Made by a program: the position numbers and the translations under genes. A stretch of 64,000 nt of DNA, from positions 15,588,501 through 15,652,500 of the forward strand of contig NC_056540.1 of assembly GCF_910596095.1 (NCBI RefSeq). The letters run 5' to 3'. The notes under the pieces were generated by a model. That model worked only from the letters and a program-made list of their open reading frames with translations. It did not search any database and had not been told where the DNA came from. Origin of the DNA: Thunnus maccoyii (taxonomy: Eukaryota > Chordata > Actinopteri > Scombriformes > Scombridae). Shown here piece after piece: positions 9,752-21,620 of this stretch (the first letter of the stretch is position 1; each line of letters starts with the position of its first letter).

Positions 9752-12700
9752 CTACAGGAAGTTGAGTTTGTCTGAGGTGTAAACATCATTATAATCTGAG
9801 TTTGAGCTGAGGGGAGGAGCAGAGGGAAAGTTTACTCCTTTCAGCTCAAACGTTGGTCCAGAGTCTGAGGAGAGACAATCGGAGCCCAGTGAGAAAGTTG
9901 GAGCTGCTCCCTGCCCTCCTGGAACTGCAACCTGGAGAGAGCAGTGAACAAAAAAAGGTGTGTTAATGAAACAGCTGAAATAAGTTTGATGAGTTAAATG
10001 AGTCTGCCCTTGAGGGACCAAAAATCATTCTTAGAATAAGGACTTTCTTGGGCTTTTAAGAGTATATGATTTTTGCCTGAAGACTTTTGATTTCATGCAT
10101 TTTTAGGGAATTTTGTGTGTGTTTGCACCTCAGGCTGAGTCTTGTTCACATGGATATCCACTGGGTTGTACGCCTGTAAGGTAAAATAATGTATGCATTT
10201 TAAACAGTGCTGGAAAAATGAGGAAATTTAGCAAGAACGAAAAAGAGAAGCACAGGTACAGATCTATTCAGTTCAACTGAAGTCACATTTAATCCTTCTT
10301 TGCAGTCAAAAATACTGTCCGCATGTATTTTAAATGTATTGTTAACAGTTTTGTATCAAAAAGGTCTTTGAGGAAATATAAGAAATGCTCCTTTTTGTCT
10401 CAGCTGGCTGTGGGATGTGTTGGAGGCTTGTTTGACATTAGCTAGCAGGGTAGCAGTGTTACACCTTACTGAACAGAGACAAAGTAAACAAACTTCTGTA
10501 GCTACAAGTCATGGACAGACAGTTTGTCGCTAACAGGGATTTTAAAGAGCAAAGACAGAAACCAGCATCTAACTGGTCCAAAACATGGATGTTGCTCAAT
10601 TATAACTCTTTCTTTGTATCATGAATTTCTAATCCATGAAGGTGTTATGTTTGTTAAACTTTCCTTGGGCCTAGAAAAGCAATTTTAAAATCTGTGATGT
10701 CCTCCCAGTGTAAAGTTTATGCGTTAAGCGGGAACTCGCAGATATATTGAGTGGGCTGCACAACGCAGAATCAAACCCAGAAGCTAGAAAACTTTTTTAG
10801 CTTACGTACCAAACAAGCAATTTACACTCAAATGAATAGGAGCCATGTTTGAGTCTGGTATACAGTTACTATACTACATGTCAAGAGTGACATTCACAGG
10901 TATTAACATGTTTAATGTGCTGCAGCTGTGCAACTAATTAGCTAACTAGCCAGCTAACTGATGATAGCGGTTCACTTTTCCCCAGTGAATGTTTGTTTAA
11001 TGGCTCGTTCAACAAGCTGGACAGGATGTGTGTTCATGTTTGTAAGTTGGATAAGAAAGAGACTTTAGCAGGAAAACTCATGATCTTGTTGTTGAGTAGC
11101 AACAGTTTATCAAAATAAGGACTCCAGCTACATGGGCAAACAGAACAGTATTTAATCAAAGTAATGCAAAACTAGGCAGCACTATCATGAAATTAAACAA
11201 TTTAAAATGTGCATTTATCCTTTTTGGTTTTAGATTTTTTTCTCAAAGGAGAACACGGGACAAGTGAATTACGGAGCAGATATGAATGCTGTAGTAGACA
11301 ATAAAAAGACATTTGGACACAAACACGTACCGGGGGCCCAAGGGAGGTAGTTGGTTCTCTAGTAGGTTCTTGAGTGCCCAGAGCATTATAAGGCTGATGA
11401 GAGTAAGCTGGAGGAGGTGGTGCAGCAGAGTAACTTGGGCCTTCAGGTTGATTTCTACCCTGCATTTGGAACAAGGACACTTAAGTAAAAATAGCAACAA
11501 ATATTGTAAACAATTTGAGTGAGTACTTACATGGTAATATGCAGCAGGTGCCGCTGCAGTTTGAGGAGTGGACTCCCTTTTCGCAGAGCTCTTTTTACAA
11601 CAGCGCTTCTTCAAGCAGCAGCAGCAGCCGATCACAAGGATAATGCCGGCAATTAAAGCAACATAAACAAATGCAGGAGGAAAATCTGTGAGAGAAAAGA
11701 GATGTTGGAGGTTTATGTTGATGATCAGTAACAGTTTGTTCATACAGTTTTCCTCCCGTAAGAAAAAAATGCTCTCGCTCACCATCTTCTACTTTCACCT
11801 GCACAACAAGGACCAGGTTGCCCTCCTGGTCTCTGAACTCAAAGGCACCAGAGTCTGTGCTTTCCACAGGAGAAATCTCTATGCCTTCATTCACCTCCTG
11901 AAGTCTCCCTATTAAATTCAAAGATTCTGACATCGAGTCGTCTTCTTCAACCAGATTGCCAGCTCTCATCAGCATTATGCTCTTTTTCCTCCCTTTAGGA
12001 GTGAAGGCCATGTGCCACGGGGTAAAAGCCACAGGATATGTGATGTAGAGGTCCTCGTTCACCTTTGCATCATAGTATGTTTTGTGCTCTGTGTGTGATG
12101 AACAATACATTGTTTTAGAATATTTAATCAGATACATAGCAGTCTAAAAGGCTTGCAAGCATTTTTCTATCATTACCTTGTACTATGAGCCTTATCCTAG
12201 ATTTCAGAGTCTTGTCTTTTTTCCTGAAGTTGTAGAAGCCGTTGTCTGCCTGAGTGAGTTTTGAAATCTCCCAGACATTACGCTTCACATGTCCTCTGCC
12301 TCCCGTATTGGTCTGAGGGTCTGTGCGATTCCACAGGACCCTTGACTGGTCCAGTCTGAAGATGGGAGTGAACTCCAAGAATTCAGCCTCTCTAGGAACA
12401 TTGTGGGAGTACATATCCATGTAAGACCTCTTCACTTTTTCAGCACACTCTAAAAAACAAAAAAAACAAACAAAAAAAAACACATAGAGAAAAAAACAGG
12501 GTTGAATTATTCTCTTTAAGAATACTACAGGTTTTCTGGTTGAAAAAAGATTGTATTGTTTAATGTTCTCACCCAAAATTTTCACTTTGAGGATATCGAA
12601 TATGCGTCCTATACTAAATGAGACCGAAAAAGTTCCATCATCTCTTTCTGTCAAATCTGTCAAAGTAAGTGACGTTCTGGAAACCCTGAGGCGTGGGTCC

Positions 12701-13250
12701 TTCGCCTGAATAGACGGACAACACAAATAAATATACTCAGGACAGAGAAATATACATTTAAGATAGTCCTGATTTGAACAGGAGCCAGACATTTGACATG
12801 TTTCAGATCCTACCTGGCATGCATACCACAGAAATATTGGTTAAAGTTATTTCATCACAAGCTGCTCACCTCCCCGTTTTCCATCATTATCTTCCGGGAT
12901 CCCCCTTTACTCGGGGTGAAATACATCCGTTCAGGGTAAAAAGTTGGTACATAATCAAATGGTATGTATACATTTCTTCCATAGCACACCTCTTTCTTAA
13001 TAACATCGTCTGAACCTTCAATCAGAAGGAAGTGAGGAAGAGATCCTGTAGGTTGAGGGAATATTAAGGTAAGACAAACAACTGGGAACACGCAAAAAAA
13101 CTTTTAAAAAATATATATGAAACATAAAATAAAAATTGATGCTAAATATCTTTAAATCCACATACTCTAGGTGCATTTATTCTATGAATCTGTGCAAATG
13201 AGCTACTAACCTAAAGCGAAACAGGACAGTGTTAAGACTTTGAGTAACAT
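9752..13250 (-). CDS. Triple-Ig-like type I membrane receptor, array copy 2
   Basis: Nine exons join into 478 codons plus stop: 13,211-13,250, 12,870-13,045, 12,573-12,705, 12,177-12,449, 11,783-12,088, 11,531-11,685, 11,331-11,459, 10,129-10,173 and 9,752-9,931. All junctions are GT-AG and phases agree. Order: signal peptide (MLLKVLTLSCFAL), Ig-like 1 split over exons 2-3 (residues 14-116), Ig-like 2 (117-207), Ig-like 3 (208-309), membrane segment VALIAGIILVIG followed by CCCC (exon 6), then a tail of about 115 residues. F-strand positions read DGTFSVSF, NGFYNF and SGAFEF, so the usual cysteine is absent; only VCYGRN and ECAEKV carry ectodomain cysteines. An N-glycosylation sequon lies in LWNRTDP. 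The tail has PPAY twice, an ITIM-like SDYNDV and ends VYTSDKLNFL. Likely an immune or adhesion receptor; ligand unknown and the family is not one I can name. Confidence 0.85.
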
Positions 13251-13379
13251 GACCTGCAGAGAAGTAAAACAGTAGTTCAATGTTATTACGGCAACGACGC
13301 GTCTCACTGTTTCAGAGGACAAAATTGGACATCGAGTATAAGACACTAGACAGACAGGACTCACTGTGACAAGGCAGAT

Positions 13380-14565
13380 TGCGCTTCTTCTTCTTCTTCT
13401 TCTTCTTCCTCTGGCAGGATTTTGGTAGTGTGGACGCTACTAGGATCATGTCTGCCCTCCGCAGGACAAAAATTTAACTGGCACAATCACAGAAAGATTT
13501 AATAGAGAATGACAAGACTCCTAGGTCTGACAATCTCATATAAAAAGTTTTTCTTTCTGTATATTTGCACCATTCTAGGAAAACATGTTTGACTGTTTCA
13601 GGATGTCCAGATTCACATAATCCAGTAGGAGGTTTTCCTATAATGTGCTGGTACTGATTTAACACACAGCATCAGAGCCTGTCTGCAAAATTTTATCAGA
13701 ATCTCTTCTGGTTCCACCACAATAATTGCCTTTTTTAATCTGAGGATGAGGAGATAAATAGCACCTTCCTCTGGTCTCCTTTTCCCGTAATCCCTGCTAT
13801 TCTCTTTCAACACCGTCCTTGATTTTTCCTCTAACTTCCACTCTTCTCAGGGATATATTTAGATCTTCTTTCTTCAGGATTGACTCTGCTATAGAATTGG
13901 CTGTTTTATTTCCCTCAACTCCAGTATTCCCAGGAACCCAGCAAAACTTGACTTCACAGCCAGTCCTCCCAATTCTAAACAAAACAGATAAGATCTCATT
14001 ACTAAGGTCAGGTCCAGCTTTTGATTCACCTTCTCTTAAAGCCATCAGAGCAGCTGCTGAATCAGAATAAATGAGAACTTTGTTTGGTCTTACGTCCTCT
14101 GTCCACCACAAAGCCCAAAGAACTGCTAATAGTTATGTTGTGAAAACAGAGCTTCCATTTGTGGTCGATGCAAAGTCCAAGCTGAGCCACATACACCCCA
14201 AATCCTGCTTTCCCACACTTTGGGCCAATAGAACTGTCTGTGAAAATTTTCAAATAAGATCCCATTACTCTGTTAAGATAATGCTCTATTTTTGAAGCTA
14301 TCACACTATTATCCTTTTCTTGTAAAAAGAAAAGTGAGACCAATGTCCAGCTCTTGCATTAGCCAAAAGGTACAAATAACCATCCCATGGGTTTTGCTAT
14401 GTGTTCCTGCTCCATTCTCAGTTTCCTGACCCACTGATTTATACTGTTGAAAAATGGTGTTTTTGATTTTGACACCAGAGGCCCACGGCCCTTGCAAAAG
14501 ACATCTAGCTGGGAGGGTTTGATTGGAGCCACTTAGTTTTCCCCAGTACTGCAGCAACATACAGT
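13380..14565 (-). mobile_element. 5'-truncated I-clade LINE with RNase H and (GAA)n tail
   Basis: Inserted just upstream of exon 1 of receptor copy 2; flanking sequence matches 20,700-20,830 on both sides. Read on the minus strand it gives the end of an RT thumb (LLQYWGKLSGSNQTLPARC), then an RNase H domain (IFTDSS, YSDSAAALMAL, VKFCWVPGNTGVEGNKTAN) and a terminal segment with CESGHPETVKHVFLEW. The element's 3' end is a run of GAA triplets (13,384-13,410). An RNase H after the RT and a short-repeat tail fit the I/Nimb group. The frame is broken in several places, and most of the 5' end is lost. Confidence 0.75.
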
Positions 14566-14660
14566 TTTTTTCCTTCGCTGGAGTTTGCACAGCACCTAGA
14601 ACATTGGGCGAGGCTTCACACTTTCTTTGCATCATAACTGTGCCAAATGTGCACAAAATG

Positions 14661-14950
14661 CAGCGGTTCCCAACGAAGGCGATTCATCTGAGGGGACAAA
14701 AAATGATCTAAGGCATATACGGATGATAAATATTTCTCTAATACACAAAATGATATTCACTTTTCTGATATTTTGCCTTTATCTTGTGTAATACTTGATA
14801 CTTTCAGCTCTTCAGATCATTAAAAATCCTTGAAATAAAACAATCCAAGAAGACATAATCACTCTTTGGTTGAAGTGTCATAATCTGTGATGATGGGGTC
14901 ACAAGTAGATATTTAAGATGTAACAGGCCAAAAAAGTTGGAAACCACTGC
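14661..14950. mobile_element. hAT-like MITE, copy 2
   Basis: Same family and position as 8,107-8,421: starts CAGCGGTTCCCAACG, ends GTTGGAAACCACTG. It lies between the LINE remnant and the 3' region of receptor copy 3. Non-coding. Confidence 0.65.
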
Positions 14951-16358
14951 TTTATGGTAGCCTATAGCCCTGGTGGTGATATTTAGAGACACTTTCATTT
15001 TTATCTATTTATTTACTTATTTTTAGCTATCTCTATGATTAATACTTTGAACCTGGTCAACTTCATATTTAATGTTTTTTTTGGGGTGGGGTTCCATTTT
15101 GGTAACCCTGCATTGTATCCATGTCCTCACGGCTTAAAATATGCTTATATTTGTATTATTCAAACACAATTATGGAGTGTATATTTTAATTAAGCAGTTA
15201 CAGTATATGCACAGAACCAGTTTTACTTATGTAACAGAGACAGTTTAATGTAATATCAGGAGTAAAGTCACAATACAAACATTTTTTGTACAAGAAAGCT
15301 CATGACTGCTTAAATACATTTAGATTATTGTAGGACAACTAAAACCGCAAAGTTCCTCCTTATAATTTAGAGGATTCATTTAAATAAAATGGTGAGACAT
15401 GCATGGACAAAGATAAATCCTTTTAATCTGTCTCCCACATCAGCCAAGTAATAAACTATTATTGAGATTTTGTTTCCATTCTGCTGTAGCTTTTCTCTGG
15501 GCTTTAAAACAGTCCGACAAGGCAATATATGATGCTTTCAAAGTCCAGGAGAAAATGTTAAGGTCAAAGTTTAATCACACATCTTTCCGCAAACATTTAT
15601 ACCACATATCAAATATCACAATTTTACATTAATGGAGTTTCTCAAAGCCAAAAGAAGAGTTTATGGAAAAAATAGCTCCAGCTTACACAAGATCTACAAA
15701 TGTGTGAAAAGACAAACAGAGTAACACTTTACAGTTTTACAAACAAACAAAAAAAGACCACATCATTTCTCAAAAATCCAGACACATTTATATATGAACC
15801 TGAAGAAACATGAAAAAGGTTTGAAACAACAATATAAAAACATTATGTATAGATTAGTAAAGTCAGTAACCATGGCTTAAATTGCTGAGTGTAGTGTGTT
15901 GTTTTATATTCTATATTATAGAGATGCTCTGATGAGGCACTTAACTCTTGAAATACAGCATATGTAGGAATAGACCTTAATTGATAAATGTCTTGTTTTT
16001 AGACTCCACTGCTTCACACTCAACTGCAGCCTTGCAACCAACTTAAGATATCAAGAGTAAACTGATAAAACACTATTAATACTTTGTCTCTGTCTGTCTC
16101 TATACTATAAGCTGTCCAGTAAAGGTTTAAAATTCTCAAAAATACAAAACCCAAAGCTAATAATACTCTGCTGGCCCCAAATTTGTTTGATCACGCTGCA
16201 TCTGTGTGTGTATTTACATTAAAAAAGACAATATCCCATACCCTGAGTAACTTATGATAAGTTTGGTCATGTGTCAAGGATTGAAGTAGCTATGTGCCAC
16301 CTAGTCACAAAACACCATGCTGAAGTCAACTCTGCACCACATGAGCTTGTTGTGTTGC
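14951..16358 (-). other. 3' untranslated and downstream region of receptor copy 3
   Basis: Non-coding sequence collinear with 8,422-9,751. The two are nearly identical for over 1 kb, which points to a young duplication or gene conversion. A 50-base difference around 15,978-16,035 is the main indel. Confidence 0.6.
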
Positions 16359-19300
16359 CTACAGGAAGTTGAGTTGGTCTGAGGTGTAAACATCATTATA
16401 ATCTGAGTTTGAGCTGAGGGGAGGAGCAGAGGGAAAGTTTACTCCTTTCAGCTCAAACGTTGGTCCAGAGTCTGAGGAGAGACAATCGGAGCCCAGTGAG
16501 AAAGTTGGAGCTGCTCCTTGCCCTCCTGGAACTGCAACCTGGAGAGAGCAGTGAATAAAAAAAGGTGTGTTAATGAAACAGCTGAAATAAGTTTGATGAG
16601 TTAAATGAGTCTGCCCTTGAGGGACCAAAAATCATTCTTAGAATAAGGACTTTCAAGAGTATATGATTTTTGCCTGAAGACTTTTGAGGAATTTCATGTG
16701 TGTTTGCACCTCAGGCTGAGTCGGGTTCACATGGATATCCACTGGGTTGTACGCCTGTAAGGTAAAATAATGTATGCATGTTAGATAGTGCTGGACAAAT
16801 GAGGAAATTTAGCAAGAACGAAAAAGAGAAGCACAGGTACAGATCTATTCAGTTCAACTGAAATCACATTTAATCCTTCTTTGCAGTCAAAAGTACTGTC
16901 TGCATGTATTTTAAATGTATTGTTAACAGTTTTGTATCAAAAAGGTCTTTGAGGAAATATAAGAAATGCTCCTTTTTGTCTCAGCTGGCTGTGGGATGTG
17001 TTGGAGGCTTGTTTGACATTAGCTAGCAGGGTAGCAGTGTTACACCTTACTGAACAGAGACAAAGTAAACAAACTTCTGTAGCTACAAGTCATGGACAGA
17101 CAGTTTGTCGCTAACAGGGATTTTAAAGAGCAAAGACAGAAACCAGCATCTAACTGGTCCAAAACATGGATGTTGCTCAATTATAACTCTTTCTTTGTAT
17201 CATGAATTTCTAATCCATGAAGGTGTTATGTTTGTTAAACTTTCCTTGGGCCTAGAAAAGCAATTTTAAAATCTGTGATGTCCTCCCAGTGTAAAGTTTA
17301 TGCGTTAAGCGGGAACTTGTGGATATATTGAGCGGGCTGCACAACGCAGAATCAAACCCAGAAGCTAGAAAACTTTTTTAGCTTACGTACCAAACAAGCA
17401 ATTTACATTCAAATGAATAGGAGCCATGTTTGAGTCTGGTATACAGTTACTATACTACATGTCAAGAGTGACATTCACAGGTATGTTAACATGTTTAATG
17501 TGCTGCAGCTGTGCAACTAATTAGCTAACTAGCCAGCTAACTGATGATAGCGGTTCACTTTTCCCCAGTGAATGTTTGTTTGATGGCTCGTTCAACAAGC
17601 TGGACAAGATGTGTGTTCATGTTTGTAAGTTGGATAAGAAAGAGACTTTAGCAGGAAAGCTCATGATGTTATTGTTGTGTAGCAACAGTTAATCAAAATA
17701 AGGACTCCAGCTACATGGGCAAACAGAACAGTATTTAATCAAAGTAATGCAAAACTAGGCAGCACTATCATGAAATTAAACAATTTAAAATATGCATTTA
17801 TCCTTTTTGGTTTCAGATTTTTTTCTCAAAGGAGAACACGGGACAAGTGAATTACGGAGCAGATATGAATGCTGTAGTAGACAATAAAAAGACACTTGGA
17901 CACAAACACGTACCGGGGGCCCAAGGGAGGTAGTTGGTTCTCTAGTAGGTTCTTGAGTGCCCAGAGGATTATAAGGCTGATGAGAGTAAGCTGGAGGAGG
18001 TGGTGCAGCAGAGTAACTTGGGCCTTCAGGTTGATTTCTACCCTGCATTTGGAACGAGGACACTTAAGTAAAAATAGCAACAAATATTGTAAACAATTTG
18101 AGTGAGTACTTACATGGTAATATGCAGCAGGTGCCGCTGCAGTTTGAGGAGTGGACTCCCTTTTCGCAGAGCTCGTTTTATAAGTGCGCTTCCTCAAGCA
18201 GCAGCAGCAGCAGCAGCAGCCGATCACAAGGATAATGCCGAAAGCTATAAGAGCATAAACATATGCAGGAGGAAAATCTGTGAGACAAAAGAGATGTTGG
18301 AGGTTTATGTTGATGATCAGTAACAGTTTGTTCATACAGTTTTCCTCCCGTAAGAAAAAAATGCTGTCGCTCACCATCTTCTACTTTCACCTGCACAACA
18401 AGGGCCAGGTTGCCCTCCTGGTCTCTGAACTCAAAGGCACCAGAGTCTGTGCTTTCCACAGGATCAATAAATAATGCTGTCTTCATCTTGTAAATTCTCC
18501 ACCTTAGAGTAAAAGATTCTGACATCGAGTCATCTTCTTCAACCAGATTGCCAGCTCTCATCAGCATTATGCTCTTTTTCTCCCCTTTAGGAGTGAAGGC
18601 CATGTGCCACGGGGTAAAAGCCACAGGATATGTGATGCGGAGTTCCTCGTTCACCTTTGCATCATAGTATGTTTTGTGCTCTGTGTGTGATGAACAATAC
18701 ATTGTTTTAGAATATTTAATCAGATACATAGCAGTCTAAAAGGTTTGCAAACATATTTCTATCATTACCTTGTACTATGAGCTTTATCCTAGATTTCAGA
18801 GTCTTGTCTTTTTTCCTGAAGTTGTAGAAGCCGTTGTCTGTCTGAGTGAGTTCGGAAATCTCCCAGACATTACGCTTCACATGTCCTCTGCCTCCCGTAT
18901 TGGTCTGAGGGTCTGTGCGATTCCACAGGACCCTTGGCTGGTCCAGTCTGAAGATGGGAGTGAACTCCAAGAATTCAGCCCCTCTAGGAACATTGTGGGA
19001 GTACCTACCGTTGTAAGACCTCACCACTTGTTCAGCACACTCTAAAAAAACACATAAAGAAAAAAACAGGGTTGAATTATTCTCTTTAAGAATGCTACAG
19101 GTTTTCTGGTGGAAAACATAGTATTGTGTAATGTTCTCACCTGTAATTTCCAGTTCGATGACATCATGTAGTCTGTTGCCATCAACTGAGATCGAAAAAG
19201 TTCCTTCATCTCTTTCTGTCAAATGTTCCAAAGTAACTGAATTCAAAGAAACCTTCAAGCGTGGGTCTTTTGCCTGAATAGTATGAACAACATAAATAAA

Positions 19301-20658
19301 TGAGAGAGATACGTTTAAGATAGTCCTGATTTGAACAGGAGCCAGACATTTGACATGTTTCAAATCCCACCTGGCATGGATACCACAGAAATATTGGTTA
19401 TTGCACCACAAGCTGCTCACCTCCCCGTTTTCCATCACTAGCTTCCTGGATCCCCCTGTCTTACTCGGAGTGAAATATATCTGTCCACGGAAACCAGGTG
19501 GTGTATATTCAAATGGGAAGCGAAAATCTCTGCCATAGCACCGCTTATGGTCATATTCAGTATAGTCATGGTCATTTATGGATGAACCTTCAATTAGAAA
19601 GAAATGAAGAAGAGATACTGTAGATGCAGAGCATATTAAAGTAAGACAATAAACATCTGAAAACATGCAAAACATATCAAATGGGCCTGGCTGTCTAACT
19701 ATAATGTTGCTTTGGGTATAAAAATGTAGCAGATCAGATAAGGCCATGAAGATGACAAAATGCTACAATGAGTGTTCAGCACATCCGACTCAAAGCAGAT
19801 GTGGTGCAAATGTGGAATTTGCTGGAGGCTCAGATGACTCATTTAAGGTATAATGTTGATATCCAAGGTGACATCCCAGTATTACAAATCTAGTTTGTTG
19901 TTTGCCTTTAACTTACATCCATGAACAAAACAAAAACAAAACAGCAGCTACACATACATGGGAACTGACCTTATTATTACACAAATAAGTGAATTCATGA
20001 ATAAAAGGGTAAAATACATTGATAAATGAATGAAATCCAAGTGAAGAAATAAATAATATTGCACAAAGGTGACAAATATATATATAAAAATGTACAATTA
20101 GTGTAATGAATTTAATTTAATTAAAACAGTTAATCGTGAGGCGATTGTAAAATATGAAGTGAATAATGTGCAATTAATTAATTACACATTTATAGATTTA
20201 AATCGCAGTGTCTTTGTGGATATTTATCGATTTCCTCCTCTATAGACTATATTTGCTGTAATTTCCACATTAAATCTATTGTTTAGTGGGACGCGTTATG
20301 GTCAAATGCAGCAAAGTAAGTCTAAAAATAGAAAGTATGGACAGTGTTAATCTCCTGTTTTCTGTTCGATTTGATCTGATAGCAGATGTTAACCAGAACC
20401 CAACTATTCACATTTAACTTCACAAGCAGCAAACACATGGACTGCAGCTGCGTCAGAACAGCTCGCATGTTTTTACACGCACACAAGTTTGTATTTGTGC
20501 GAGTTGAATGTAAACAAGATCCACAGTATTTGGACACGAGCCCTCGCTAAGTGACTTCCCGGTAGTAAAAACAAAAACAACGGGGAAAAAAGTGAAATTG
20601 TGCAAATGAGCTACTCACCTAAGGCGAAACAGGACAGTGTTAAGATTGTCAGTAACAT
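16359..20658 (-). CDS. Triple-Ig-like type I membrane receptor, array copy 3
   Basis: Nine exons give 488 codons plus stop: 20,619-20,658, 19,421-19,617, 19,141-19,273, 18,769-19,041, 18,375-18,680, 18,114-18,277, 17,914-18,042, 16,710-16,754 and 16,359-16,538. Exon sizes equal those of copy 2 except exon 2 (+21 bp) and exon 6 (+9 bp), both in frame. Signal peptide MLLTILTLSCFAL; Ig-like domains at residues 14-123, 124-214 and 215-316; membrane segment ALIAFGIILVIG followed by seven cysteines; tail with two PPAY motifs, SDYNDV and C-terminal VYTSDQLNFL. Ectodomain cysteines again number two (RCYGRD, ECAEQV). Ig-like 1 and part of Ig-like 3 differ strongly from copy 2 while introns are nearly the same. 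No breaks seen, so it looks functional. Same family uncertainty as copy 2. Confidence 0.87.
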
Positions 20659-20833
20659 GACCTGCGGAAAAATCAACACTAGTTCACTGTTATTACGGCA
20701 ACGACGTGTCTCACGTCTCAGAGGACAGAGGTGGGCACAGAGCTCAAGACATCAAACGGATATAACTGACTGGTAAAGGACGAAGCTTTTTTCCTCTGGT
20801 GTTTCGGTGTTTGCACAACACCCACAACAACGG

Positions 20834-21620
20834 GCGTGGCTTCACATCTTCTGTGCGTCATAACTGCGCCAAATGTGCGCAAACTGCACATTCCCAACCA
20901 AAGTGATTCACCTGAGAGGTGTCAAATTGATTTAAGGCATATAAGGACAATAAACTTTTCTGTATCACACAAAATGATATTCATTTTTTCTAATTTGTTT
21001 GCCTTTTCCTTGTGTAATACTGGATACTTTCACTTCTTCAGACCACTAAAAATCCTTCAAATAAAACAATCCAAGAAGTCAAAATCAGTCTGGTTCAACT
21101 GTCATAATCTGTGATGATTAGAGATCACAAGTAGACATTTAAGGTGTCACAGGCCAAAAAGGCTGGAAACCACTGGTTTATGTTAGCCTATAGCCCATGC
21201 TGGTTATATTTACAGACAGTTTTATTTTTATTTATCAATTTATTTATTTTTAGTTATCTTTATGATGTATTCATTGAACCTGGTCAATATCATCATATTT
21301 TATGTTTTTTTTCCTTTGGTGACCCTGAATTACATCCATGTTCCCACTGCTTAAAAATGTATTTATAGCCTATTGTTATTGATTAAACACATTTATGCAG
21401 TGTATATTTTAATAAACCAGTTACAGTATATGCACAGCACCAGTTTTATTCATGCAACAGAGGCACTTTAATGTAATATCGGAAGTAAAGATACAATTTA
21501 TTTTTTTTTTATAAAGGAAAGCTCATGACCGCTTAAGCACACTTGGATTATTTTCAGTGCGACAATTTAAACTGCAAAATTCCTCCTTAAATATCACAGG
21601 ATCAATTTAAATAAAATTGT
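20834..21620. repeat. Orphan 3'-flank segment at the array edge
   Basis: Matches the spacer-plus-3'-flank segments at 8,035-8,840 and 14,607-15,380 ('gggcg.ggcttcacat.' to 'atttaaataaaat'), but no receptor exons follow it. Similarity stops near 21,620. This is the leftover of a fourth unit boundary and shows where the tandem duplication breakpoint lies. Confidence 0.75.
20887..21175. mobile_element. hAT-like MITE, copy 3
   Basis: Third copy of the element at 8,107 and 14,661; the left end is eroded (CACATTCCCAACC) and the right end GGCTGGAAACCACTG is clear. Non-coding. Confidence 0.6.

Noticed and set aside
11243-11785. Long minus-strand frames joining receptor exons 6 and 7 through introns
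   Set aside because: They cross clear GT-AG sites; splicing at those sites restores the phase and the matching exon sizes in both copies.
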